Shown here: piece after piece, positions 18,711 through 26,147 of the stretch
How positions within the stretch are numbered: the first letter of the stretch is position 1
How the letters are laid out: each line of letters opens with the position of its first letter
NCBI GenBank assembly: GCA_026647215.1
Contig: JAPKHC010000018.1
Coordinates: 147,552 to 211,551 of the forward strand
Reading direction: 5' to 3'
DNA from: F1-120-MAGs118 sp013360535
GTDB lineage: Bacteria > Planctomycetota > UBA1135 > GCA-002686595
Length of the DNA stretch: 64,000 bases
Made by a program: the position numbers and the translations under genes
Notes under the pieces: model-generated
What the model was told of the DNA's origin: nothing
Databases searched by the model: none
The model's input: the letters and a program-made list of their open reading frames with translations, nothing else

Positions 18711-19726
18711 TGCTGCGCGCGCTGCTCGTCTCCGCCGTCGCGACGTTTGCGCTGCTCGCCTGGCGCGAGCGTGTGCCCGACGTCGAGATCCGCTACGCGC
18801 CGCGCACGACGCAGGCGGGGCGCATCTTCCCCGGCTACGCGCTCGGCTCGGGCTTCGCCTGCGAGAACGACGGCCTGCACGCGGTCGACGTCGCCTTCGC
18901 GCCGATCGGCGGCGAGCCGCAGCCGCTCGAGTTCGAGCTGCGCCAGGGAGCGCCGGACGGTCCGGTCGTGCGCAGCGCGCGCGTCGAGGCCGCGGCGCTT
19001 CCGGCGACCGACGACTGGGTGCGCTTCGAGTTCGAGCCGCTGCCTTCGTCGGCGGGCCAGCGCTTCTGGTTCTCGATCGCGGCGCCCGAGCGCACCGCGC
19101 ACACGCCGTGGACGCGCTACCGCGGCATTCCGTACGTCGTGCGGCCGTGGGGCGACCGCGCGCTCGACGGTCCGGTGATCGAGGGCGAGCTGCTGCCGGC
19201 GCCGCCGCGCCCGCGCACCGATTTGCACCACGCCGACCTGCACACGCTCGCCTTCGCGATGAACTACGTGCACCCCGAGGCCGGCGAGGCGCGGCTCGTG
19301 CTGTTCGACACAGTGAGCGGCGAGGAGCTGCGCCGCGCGAAGCTCGGGCCCGGCATCCCCTGCGACACGGGCTGGGTGTTCTTCCGCTTCGAGAAGCTCC
19401 CCGACACGCGCTGGCGCTCGCTGCGCTACCGCGTCGAGCTGCCGACGGGCGCGAGCCTGATCGGAAGCGCCGACGGGCCTTCGATCGTCGCCTTCCACGG
19501 CGGCTCGCGCGTGCCCGACGAGGTGCTCGGCATGACCTGCGGCACGCGCGGGCTCGAGCAGCGCGACCTCGTGTTCCGTGCGTGGTCGTCGAGCGAGAGC
19601 TCGGCGCTGCTCGCAAGGCTGTCGACGCGCGGCGGCCGCGGGATCCTGTACGCGGCGATCCTGTGGTTCCTCGCGCTGCTCGTCGCGTCCCGCCTGCTCG
19701 GTCGCCCGCAGGAAGCGGACGCGTGA
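18710..19726 (+). CDS. Membrane-anchored envelope protein of unknown family
   Basis: 338 residues from the ATG at 18710 (TGATG junction with the previous gene). A hydrophobic N-terminus (LRALLVSAVATFALLAWRER) acts as signal or anchor, and a C-terminal segment GILYAAILWFLALLVASRLL is a second membrane helix, leaving about 270 residues outside. The domain has two similar halves: FACENDGLHAVDVAFAPIGG with FELRQGAPDGPVVRSARVEA, and LHTLAFAMNYVHPEAGEARL with FDTVSGEELRRAKLGP, both with a WVRFEFEPLP or WVFFRFEKLP strand, suggesting two beta-sandwich repeats. Such domains accompany DUF2142-type membrane proteins. Function not known; probably a partner of the GT-C-like protein. Confidence 0.7.
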   Translation: MLRALLVSAVATFALLAWRERVPDVEIRYAPRTTQAGRIFPGYALGSGFACENDGLHAVDVAFAPIGGEPQPLEFELRQGAPDGPVVRSARVEAAALPATDDWVRFEFEPLPSSAGQRFWFSIAAPERTAHTPWTRYRGIPYVVRPWGDRALDGPVIEGELLPAPPRPRTDLHHADLHTLAFAMNYVHPEAGEARLVLFDTVSGEELRRAKLGPGIPCDTGWVFFRFEKLPDTRWRSLRYRVELPTGASLIGSADGPSIVAFHGGSRVPDEVLGMTCGTRGLEQRDLVFRAWSSSESSALLARLSTRGGRGILYAAILWFLALLVASRLLGRPQEADA

Positions 19727-20589
19727 GAGCGCTCGGGCTCGTCGCGCTCGCGCTCGCGCTCGCGTTCGCCGCGTGCGCTCGCGTGGCGCGCGAGGAGGCG
19801 CCGGTCGCGACGCAAGCGCGCGAACGAGGCGAGCTGCGCGTGCTCTCGTTCAACGTGCGCTACGGCACGGCGAACGACGGCCCCGATGCGTGGCCCGAGC
19901 GTCGCGCGGACGTGCTCACGCTCGTCAGGGATGCGCAGCCCGACGTGCTCGCCGTGCAGGAAGCGCTGGAATTTCAGCTCGAGGAACTCGGTCGCGCCCT
20001 GCCGCGGCACGTGCGCGTCGGCCGCGGGCGCGAAGCCGACGGTGGAGGCGAGCACGCGGCGCTGTTCCTCGATCCGCAGCGCGCGCAGCTCGCCGAGCAC
20101 GGCGATTTCTGGCTGAGCGAGACGCCGGAGGTGCCGGGCTCGGTCGGCTGGGACGCGGCGTTGACGCGCATCTGCACCTGGGCGCTGGTCGAGGTCGACG
20201 GCGTGCGCGTGCGCGTCTCGAACGTGCACTTCGACCACGTGGGCGAGCTCGCCCGCGAGCGCTCCGCCGAGCTCGTCGCCGCGCGCTCGCGGGCCAGCGA
20301 CGTCGCGCAGGTCGTGCTCGGCGACTTCAACGCTCCCGCGGGCTCGGCGCCGATCGTCGCGCTCGAGCGGGCGGGCTTCACGGACCTGTGGCGCGCCCTG
20401 CACCCCGGCGAGGCCGCGCCGGGCACGTTCCATGCCTTCCGCGGCGGCACCACGGGCCCCCGCATCGACTTCGTGTTCGGATCGGAGCGCGCCGTCGGTT
20501 GGAGCTGCGAAGTTCTTTCCGCACCCGGCGCGCGCGGGCGCTGGCCGAGCGACCACCACGCGGTGCTCGCGGTGCTGCGCTGCCGCTGA
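19723..20589 (+). CDS. Endonuclease/exonuclease/phosphatase-family lipoprotein
   Basis: 288 residues from a GTG that overlaps the previous stop by 4 bp (GTGA). The leader GLVALALALAFAACARVARE has a lipobox (FAAC). The mature part has the motifs of the EEP fold in order: LRVLSFNVRYGTANDGPDAW (Asn), PDVLAVQEALEFQLEEL (Glu metal ligand), RVSNVHFDHVG (catalytic His/Asp region), VVLGDFNAPAGSAPI (Asp, Asn), and SDHHAVLAVL (final Asp-His pair). All catalytic residues appear intact. Related proteins cleave nucleic acids, sphingomyelin or phosphoinositides; the export signal argues for an extracytoplasmic phosphodiesterase, and its place in an operon with a membrane glycosyltransferase-like gene suggests an envelope substrate. 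Confidence 0.88.
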   Translation: MRALGLVALALALAFAACARVAREEAPVATQARERGELRVLSFNVRYGTANDGPDAWPERRADVLTLVRDAQPDVLAVQEALEFQLEELGRALPRHVRVGRGREADGGGEHAALFLDPQRAQLAEHGDFWLSETPEVPGSVGWDAALTRICTWALVEVDGVRVRVSNVHFDHVGELARERSAELVAARSRASDVAQVVLGDFNAPAGSAPIVALERAGFTDLWRALHPGEAAPGTFHAFRGGTTGPRIDFVFGSERAVGWSCEVLSAPGARGRWPSDHHAVLAVLRCR

Positions 20590-20627
20590 GCACGCACCGG
20601 CAGCGGCGCTTTGGGTATCTTGCTTGC

Positions 20628-22004
20628 ATGAAATGGAGTTCCGTCGTCCCGCTGCTCGCCTGTCTGCTGCCGGCTTGCGGCGAGCCGCTCGAGGCGCCCA
20701 ACGTGGTCGTGATCGTGGTCGACACGCTGCGCTGCGACCACGTCTCGTGCTACGGCTACGCGCGGCGCACGACGCCGAACATCGACGCCCTCGCGGCGCG
20801 TGGACGCCGTTACGCCGACGTGCACTCGACGGCTCCTTGGACGTTGCCGAGCCACGCGTCGCTCTTCACGGGCAAGTTCCCGTTCGAGCACGGCGCGGAG
20901 GCGCGCAAGGACGAGCAGGGCACGTTCCACGACGCGTGGCCGCTGGCGCAGTCGCAGACGACGCTGGCGGAAGTGCTCGAGGCGGAGGGCTACGAGACGG
21001 CCGCCTTCGTCGCCAACGCGGGCTACGTCACCGAACGCACGGGCCTCGACCAGGGCTTCGAGGAGTTCTCGAGCCACCGCATGAAGGGGCCCGAGGTCGT
21101 CGCCGAGGCGCTCGAGTGGATCGACGGCACCGACGGGCCGTTCTTCGCGTTCCTCAACCTGATGGACGCGCACCGCAAGTACAACGTCGCGCCCGTGCCG
21201 GACGCGGCCGAGCGTGGCCTGCCGCCGCCGCCCGAGGGCGACATGGGCGAGCTGCTCGACCGGCTGTGCGTGGCGGTGCTCGGGACGGACCAGGCGCCGG
21301 CGCCCGAGCTCGTGTCGGCCGCGATCGACGCCTACGACCTCGGCATCGCGAACGCCGACCGCGCGATCGGCGAGCTCGTCGAGCAGCTCGAGCAGCGCGG
21401 CCTCGACGACGACACGCTCTACGTCGTCGTGTCCGACCACGGCGAGTACTTCGGCGAGCACGACCTCGCCGAGCACTCCAAGGACGTGTACGAGCCCGCG
21501 CTGCGCATCCCGCTCGTGATCGTGCCGCCGCACTCGAGCGCGGCCAAGGTCGAGAGCGAACCCGTCTCGATCGCCGACGTGCCGCGCCTCGTGCTGGCGG
21601 AGCTGCCCGACAAGCTGCGCCGCCACGTGCCGCGGTTTCCCGGCAGCGGCGGCGAGCGCGGGCTGGTCGCCGAGCTGCACTTCACGCGCTCGAAGGACAT
21701 GAACTCGCCCTGGGGCGCGCGCTTCGACCGCGAGCGCGAGGTGATGCTCGCGGGCGCCTGGAAGCTGATCGTGTCCTCCGACGGGAAGAACGAGCTCTAC
21801 CACCTGCTGACCGACCCCGGCGAGGAGCGCAACCTGTTCGCCGCGGACCCGGCGCGTTCGGCGAAGCTCGTCGAGCGCCTGCGCGGGCTCCTGCGCCACG
21901 GCAAGGGCGCCGAGGGCGAGGCTCCGCGCGAACTCACGGACGAGGAGCGGCGCATCCTCGCCGAGACCGGTTACGCCGACGCTCCGCAGGAAGAGCAACG
22001 CTGA
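20628..22004 (+). CDS. Sulfatase-superfamily lipoprotein with a Thr/Ser (non-formylglycine) active site
   Basis: 458 residues. The leader SVVPLLACLLPACGEPLEAP has a lipobox (LPAC). The superfamily fold is clear: NVVVIVVDTLRCDHVSCYGY (metal Asp), TPNIDALAARGRRY, APWTLPSHASLFTGKFPFEH at the nucleophile position, FFAFLNLMDAHRKY, VVVSDHGEYFGEHDLAEHSK (DHG metal pair) and ELYHLLTDPGEERNL. The nucleophile site reads WTLPSHAS instead of CxPxR, so no formylglycine can form; Thr or Ser would serve, as in phosphoethanolamine or phosphoglycerol transferases and phosphodiesterases of this superfamily. It is thus probably a phospho-transferase or -hydrolase rather than a sulfatase. It lies 38 bp after the EEP gene on the same strand. 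Confidence 0.85.
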   Translation: MKWSSVVPLLACLLPACGEPLEAPNVVVIVVDTLRCDHVSCYGYARRTTPNIDALAARGRRYADVHSTAPWTLPSHASLFTGKFPFEHGAEARKDEQGTFHDAWPLAQSQTTLAEVLEAEGYETAAFVANAGYVTERTGLDQGFEEFSSHRMKGPEVVAEALEWIDGTDGPFFAFLNLMDAHRKYNVAPVPDAAERGLPPPPEGDMGELLDRLCVAVLGTDQAPAPELVSAAIDAYDLGIANADRAIGELVEQLEQRGLDDDTLYVVVSDHGEYFGEHDLAEHSKDVYEPALRIPLVIVPPHSSAAKVESEPVSIADVPRLVLAELPDKLRRHVPRFPGSGGERGLVAELHFTRSKDMNSPWGARFDREREVMLAGAWKLIVSSDGKNELYHLLTDPGEERNLFAADPARSAKLVERLRGLLRHGKGAEGEAPRELTDEERRILAETGYADAPQEEQR

Positions 22005-22010
22005 CGCGGA

Positions 22011-22673
22011 TCAGGCCGCGCTGCTGCGCGCGTCCGTCGGGCGCCCGTCGCTCGCCTCGAGCACGTTGCAGCCCGCCTCGTGCAGGGCCTCGACCAACGC
22101 CTCGCGATCGCCCTTCTGCACGCGCAGCACGGCGAGCCGCTGGCCGGCGGGGCGCTGGTAGGTCACGAGCCCGCACAGCCGCGCCCCGACGCCCGCCACG
22201 ATCTTCGCGAAGTCCGGGGCGACGCTGGCCGTCTCGAGGTAGCCGACGCTGATGCGCAGCACGCCCTCCGGCGAGAGCGCGGCCGCGAAGGCGCGGAAGA
22301 TGTCGGACTCGGTGACGACGCCGACGAGCTGGCCCTTGGAGAGCACCGGCAGGCCGCCGACGCGATGGAAGAGCATGCGCCGCGCGGCCTCTTCGATCGA
22401 CGCGCCCTCGTCGATCGTGATCACCTGCGTCGTCATCACGCGACCCACGGGCGTGCGCTCGCTCTCCGCGCCGGCGCGCGTGTCGAGCTGCGCGATCGTG
22501 CCGGGCAATACGCGCAGCAGGTCGCGCTCGCTCACGAAGCCCACGATCGCGCCGTCGCGCAGCACCGGCGCCCGGCGGATGTTGTGCGCCTGCAGCTGGC
22601 GCAGCGCCTCGCGACAGGTCGTCGACTCGGCGAGGGCGACGACGTTGCGGCTCATGAAGTAATGGACCAGCAC
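22011..22673 (-). CDS. CBS-domain pair with C-terminal ACT-like domain
   Basis: 220 residues from the GTG at 22673 (GAAGG seven bases upstream; an ATG at 22655 is the alternative). Domain 1: VHYFMSRNVVALAESTTCRE to RAPVLRDGAIVGFVSERDLL. Domain 2: VGRVMTTQVITIDEGASIEE to GGLPVLSKGQLVGVVTESDI. Both keep the CBS pattern that binds adenosyl ligands. The last 70 residues (LRISVGYLETASVAPDFAKI and LAVLRVQKGDREALVEALHE) have the beta-alpha-beta pattern of an ACT domain. Proteins of this type are ligand sensors of unknown partner. Its stop lies 7 bp from the convergent sulfatase-like gene. Confidence 0.85.
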   Translation of the reverse strand: MLVHYFMSRNVVALAESTTCREALRQLQAHNIRRAPVLRDGAIVGFVSERDLLRVLPGTIAQLDTRAGAESERTPVGRVMTTQVITIDEGASIEEAARRMLFHRVGGLPVLSKGQLVGVVTESDIFRAFAAALSPEGVLRISVGYLETASVAPDFAKIVAGVGARLCGLVTYQRPAGQRLAVLRVQKGDREALVEALHEAGCNVLEASDGRPTDARSSAA

Positions 22674-22734
22674 GGGTCGACCTTCGGCCACCCCCGGACG
22701 CGGTCTGGATACGAATCTCGGCGAAGTGGGGGGC

Positions 22735-23241
22735 TCAGGCGGCGCCGTAGCGCTCCGCCAGCACCTTGAGGTGGTGCCGCGGGTGGCCGGCGAGGATCGT
22801 GAGCAGCGCGCGCACGCTGATCGGGTTGCCGTTGGCGTTGCCGAGCTGCCGCAACGTGGTGTCGTCGAAGCGCCGTGCGAGCGCGAGGTTCGAGAGCCGC
22901 AGGAGCGTCCATTCCTCGACCAGCCGCTCCAGCGGGACGCGCTCGAAGTCCGCGTGGTCGACGAACTCGTTCTCGTCATAGCCCGGCAGCGGCGTCGAGT
23001 CGCGGCGCGCGATGCGGAGCATGCGGTAACCGAAGATGCGCTCGCTGTCGGCGAGGTGGCCGAAAAGCTGGCGCACGCTCCACTTGCCGGGGGCGTAGCG
23101 GAAGCTCTCGCGTTCGCCCGCGAAGGCCGTGGCGGCCCGCGGCACGTCCGCGAGCTGCGCCTCGAGCACGGCGAGCACGTCGCTCTCGGGCACCTGCGCG
23201 ATGTAACCGGCGTAGAACGGCGCGTATTCGGTCGTTTCCAT
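22735..23241 (-). CDS. DinB-fold (DinB_2) putative metal-dependent protein
   Basis: 168 residues from the ATG at 23241. A four-helix-bundle DinB_2 protein: ETTEYAPFYAGYIAQVPESD, YAPGKWSVRQLFGHLADSER (first His ligand region), IFGYRMLRIARRDSTPLPGY, and AGHPRHHLKVLAERYG (His pair of the third helix). The three histidines are the expected metal ligands. Members include bacillithiol/mycothiol transferases and many uncharacterised proteins; the thiol or substrate cannot be told from sequence. It is 62 bp upstream of the CBS gene and divergent from trmL. Confidence 0.88.
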   Translation of the reverse strand: METTEYAPFYAGYIAQVPESDVLAVLEAQLADVPRAATAFAGERESFRYAPGKWSVRQLFGHLADSERIFGYRMLRIARRDSTPLPGYDENEFVDHADFERVPLERLVEEWTLLRLSNLALARRFDDTTLRQLGNANGNPISVRALLTILAGHPRHHLKVLAERYGAA

Positions 23242-23304
23242 GCCGCCAGTCTGGCGCGGCGGGCGGCGGCGCGCGAGCGCGCGTTCGCGTAGAATCCTTG
23301 CCCC

Positions 23305-23859
23305 TTGGATCTCTGCCTCGTCCACCCTGAAATCCCGCACAACACCGGCTGCGCGGCGCGCCTGTGCGCGGCGACGCACAACGTGTTGCATCTGGTCGAG
23401 CCGCTCGGCTTCAGCCTCGAGGATCGCTACCTCAAGCGCGCCGGCCTCGACTACTGGCCGCAGGTCGAGCTCGTCGTGCACCGCGACTGGAACGCGCTCG
23501 TCGCCCACCTCGGCGCGAAGTCCGCGCGACCCGTGGCGGAACGCCTGCGACTCTTCACCGCGCGCGGCGGCACGAGCCTGTTCGCGACGCCGTTCGAGCC
23601 CGATGACGTGCTCGTGTTCGGCTGCGAGAGCAAAGGCCTGCCGCAGGAACTCGTCGACGCGTTCCCGACGCGACGCGTGTACGTGCCCGTCGCGCGTGGT
23701 GTGCGCAGCCTGAACCTCGCGAACGTCGCGTGCCTCGGCCTGTACACGGCGATGGTGCGCGCCGGTGTGCCGCTGCCCGACAACGACGGCACGTACGAGG
23801 CGCATCCGCTGGCGAACGAGGACATCTGGCCCCTGTCGCGCGCGCGGCGCTCGGACTGA
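23305..23859 (+). CDS. trmL: tRNA (cytidine/uridine(34)-2'-O)-methyltransferase TrmL
   Basis: 184 residues, SPOUT (SpoU) fold, the single-domain TrmL type. Motifs: LVHPEIPHNTGCAARLCAAT at the N-terminus, LVEPLGFSLEDRYLKRAGLD, VFGCESKGLPQELVDAFPTR (motif 2) and RSLNLANVACLGLYTAMVRA (motif 3, trefoil knot SAM site). Methylates the wobble-base ribose of tRNA-Leu isoacceptors. The start is a TTG at 23305; there is no ATG or GTG in the conserved position. Followed after 4 bp by rlmD. Confidence 0.93.
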   Translation: MDLCLVHPEIPHNTGCAARLCAATHNVLHLVEPLGFSLEDRYLKRAGLDYWPQVELVVHRDWNALVAHLGAKSARPVAERLRLFTARGGTSLFATPFEPDDVLVFGCESKGLPQELVDAFPTRRVYVPVARGVRSLNLANVACLGLYTAMVRAGVPLPDNDGTYEAHPLANEDIWPLSRARRSD

Positions 23860-23863
23860 GCCG

Positions 23864-25270
23864 GTGCAACTCCGCAAACCCAAGCGCGACGACCGCCTCG
23901 AGGTCGAGGTCGAGCGCATCGACGAGCGTGGGCAAGGTGTCGGCCGTGCGTTGCACGAGTCAGGTGAGTACCGCGTCGCGCTGCGGCGCGCGCTGCCGGG
24001 CGAGCGAGTCGTCGCGCAAGTGCTGCGGCGGCGCGGCGAGCGCATCGAAGGACGGTTGCTCGAGGTGCTGCGCGCGAGCGAAGAGCGTGCCACGGCGCCG
24101 TGCGGACACTACGGGGCCTGTGGCGGCTGTTCCCTGCAGGATCTGGCCTATTCCGGCCAGTTGCGCGCGAAACGCGGGCTGGTCGAGCTCGCGCTCGCGA
24201 ACGCGGGCGTTCGCGTCGCTGTCGAGGCCGTGCTCGGAGCCGCGTCGCCGCTGCGCTACCGCAACAAGATGGACTTCACCTTCGGCACGCGCCGCTGGGT
24301 CGAGGTCGGCGAGGCCGAGGGCGCGGCGCGCGACTTCGCGCTCGGGCTGCACCCGCGCGAGCAGTTCCGCAAGGTGCTCGACGTCGAGCGCTGCGAGATC
24401 CAGCCCGAGCCCTTCGACCGCATCCTCGCGAGCGTGCGGCGGCTCGCGCTCGAGCTGAAGTTGCCCGCATGGGATCTCGTGAAGCACGAAGGGCTGCTGC
24501 GGCACGTCGTGTTGCGCACGAGCGTCGCGACAGGCGAGATCCTCGTGCAGCTCACGACCTCAAGCGAGGATCGAGAGCTCGTGCAGCCGTACGTCGCGGC
24601 GTTGCTCGCGGCGCATCCGGAGATCACGACGCTGGTGCAGGCGATCAACTCGCGAGGCGCGACCGTCGCTTACGGCGAACGTGAGCTCGTCCTGCACGGC
24701 ACCGGTTCGATTCGCGAGCGCCTCGCGGGCCTGATGTATCGCGTTTCCGCCGCGAGTTTCTTCCAGACCAACACCGCGCAGGCGGAAAGGCTGGTCGAAG
24801 TCGTGCTCGAAGAGACCGCTCCCGCGGCGCACGAGCGTGGGCTCGACCTGTACTGCGGTGCGGGAACGCTGACGCTGCCGCTCGCGCGCCGCTGCGCGCA
24901 CGTGCACGGCGTCGAGCTGGTCGAGGCCGCGGTCGCCGATGGGCGCCGCAACGCCGTGGAAAACGGGCTCGGCAACGTCGAGTTCAGTTCAGGCGACGTG
25001 CTCGCGTGGTGCGAGGCGCGGGGTGCGCTCGAGTGCGACTTCGTCGTCGTCGACCCGCCGCGCGCGGGCCTGCACGCCAAGGTCGTCGAGCTGCTCGCGC
25101 GCGTGCCGGCGCGGCGTCTGGTGTACGTCTCGTGCCACATCGGCTCGGCGGCGCGCGACGTCGCGGCGCTCGCGGTCCACGGCTGGAGGGTCGTGCGCGT
25201 GCGCCCCGTCGACCTGTTCCCGCAGACGCCGCACGTCGAGACCGTGCTCACGCTGGAGCGTGTTTCGTGA
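23864..25270 (+). CDS. rlmD: 23S rRNA m5U methyltransferase, RlmD/TrmA family
   Basis: 468 residues from the GTG at 23864. An N-terminal TRAM domain (LEVEVERIDERGQGVGRALH), then the 4Fe-4S cysteines APCGHYGACGGCSLQDL and the fourth in VERCEIQP, then the methyltransferase domain: YRVSAASFFQTNTAQAERLV, GLDLYCGAGTLTLPLARRCA (SAM motif I), DFVVVDPPRAGLH and LVYVSCHIGSAARDVAAL (catalytic Cys), FPQTPHVETVLTLERV at the end. Makes 5-methyluridine in rRNA; RlmD versus RlmCD specificity cannot be decided by eye. Overlaps the next small gene by 4 bp. Confidence 0.92.
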   Translation: MQLRKPKRDDRLEVEVERIDERGQGVGRALHESGEYRVALRRALPGERVVAQVLRRRGERIEGRLLEVLRASEERATAPCGHYGACGGCSLQDLAYSGQLRAKRGLVELALANAGVRVAVEAVLGAASPLRYRNKMDFTFGTRRWVEVGEAEGAARDFALGLHPREQFRKVLDVERCEIQPEPFDRILASVRRLALELKLPAWDLVKHEGLLRHVVLRTSVATGEILVQLTTSSEDRELVQPYVAALLAAHPEITTLVQAINSRGATVAYGERELVLHGTGSIRERLAGLMYRVSAASFFQTNTAQAERLVEVVLEETAPAAHERGLDLYCGAGTLTLPLARRCAHVHGVELVEAAVADGRRNAVENGLGNVEFSSGDVLAWCEARGALECDFVVVDPPRAGLHAKVVELLARVPARRLVYVSCHIGSAARDVAALAVHGWRVVRVRPVDLFPQTPHVETVLTLERVS

Positions 25271-25482
25271 CGCCGCTCCCGCCCCGCGAGGATCTCGCGC
25301 GCGTCGATCCGCGCCGCGGCCTGTGTCCGGAGTGCAGCTTCGTGCGGCAGGTTGTTTCGGCCAAGGGCTCGGTTTTCTGGATGTGCGAGAAGGCGCGGGA
25401 AAACGAGCGCTTTCCGCGTTACCCGGTGCAGCCGCGCCTTGTGTGCGAGGGCTTCGAGCGGCGCGGGCCGCAGGTGCAGTAG
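25267..25482 (+). CDS. Small Cys-containing protein of unknown function
   Basis: 71 residues from a GTG overlapping the rlmD stop (GTGA). Pattern: GLCPECSFVRQVVSAKGSVF followed by WMCEKARENERFPRYP and PRLVCEGFERRGPQ, that is four cysteines (CxxC, C, C), consistent with a small zinc ribbon. Similar short proteins are widespread in bacteria without assigned function. Translational coupling to an RNA methyltransferase is a hint but not proof of an RNA-related role. Confidence 0.75.
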   Translation: MTPLPPREDLARVDPRRGLCPECSFVRQVVSAKGSVFWMCEKARENERFPRYPVQPRLVCEGFERRGPQVQ

Positions 25483-25520
25483 AAAAGCGGTCGCACCGCG
25501 GGCTAGAGTCCCCTCCAGCG

Positions 25521-26093
25521 ATGGCGCACGAACTGATCGTGACCCCGGGCGTCTTCCTGGCGGCGGCGCCCGACCTGCTCGACCCGAACTTCATGCATTC
25601 GGTCGTGCTGCTGTGCAGCCACTCCGAGGAGGGCGCCTACGGCCTCGTTCTCAATCGTGCGAGCAACTTTCGCGCGCGCGAGGTGCTCGGCAGCCACGAC
25701 ACGCTGAGCCGCAGCACGCTGCGCGTTTACGTCGGCGGTCCGGTGAGCCTCGACACGCTGCAGATCCTGCACCGCGCGCCGGACGTGATCCAAGGTGGCC
25801 TGCCGCTCGTTCCGGGCCTGTGGATCGGCGGCGAGCTCGACGACATCGGTCGCCTGTGCGTCGACGATCCGACGCGCGCCGAGCGCGACGTGCGGCTGTA
25901 CCTCGGATACTCGGGCTGGGGCGCGGGCCAGCTGGAGGGCGAGCTCTCCAGCGGTTCGTGGCTTCCGGCTCCCGGCAAGCTCGAGCGCATCTTCCAGTTC
26001 GACACGGAGCGCCTGTGGCGCGACGTCATCACGGATCTCGGCCCCGAGTTCCGGCCGCTCGCGTTCGAACCGCCCGAGCCAGAGTGGAATTGA
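25521..26093 (+). CDS. YqgE/AlgH family protein
   Basis: 190 residues. The family pattern runs throughout: VTPGVFLAAAPDLLDPNFMH, SVVLLCSHSEEGAYGLVLNR, VYVGGPVSLDTLQILHRAPD, RLYLGYSGWGAGQLEGELSS, GSWLPAP and FDTERLWRDVI. These proteins are conserved and of uncertain biochemical role. It follows the small Cys gene by 38 bp on the same strand and precedes the AsmA-like gene. Confidence 0.93.
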   Translation: MAHELIVTPGVFLAAAPDLLDPNFMHSVVLLCSHSEEGAYGLVLNRASNFRAREVLGSHDTLSRSTLRVYVGGPVSLDTLQILHRAPDVIQGGLPLVPGLWIGGELDDIGRLCVDDPTRAERDVRLYLGYSGWGAGQLEGELSSGSWLPAPGKLERIFQFDTERLWRDVITDLGPEFRPLAFEPPEPEWN

Positions 26094-26147
26094 ACGACCG
26101 GGGCGCGCACTCGCGAGATCTCGCGTGCGAGCCGCGCGCCCTGCACC

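Noticed and set aside
20628..22004. Ordinary type I sulfatase
   Set aside because: The signature CxPxR is absent; the site reads WTLPSHAS.
24690..24770. tRNA-like T-arm words such as ggttcgattc
   Set aside because: They lie in the rlmD coding frame with no acceptor or anticodon stem around them. No tRNA cloverleaf was recognised in the window.
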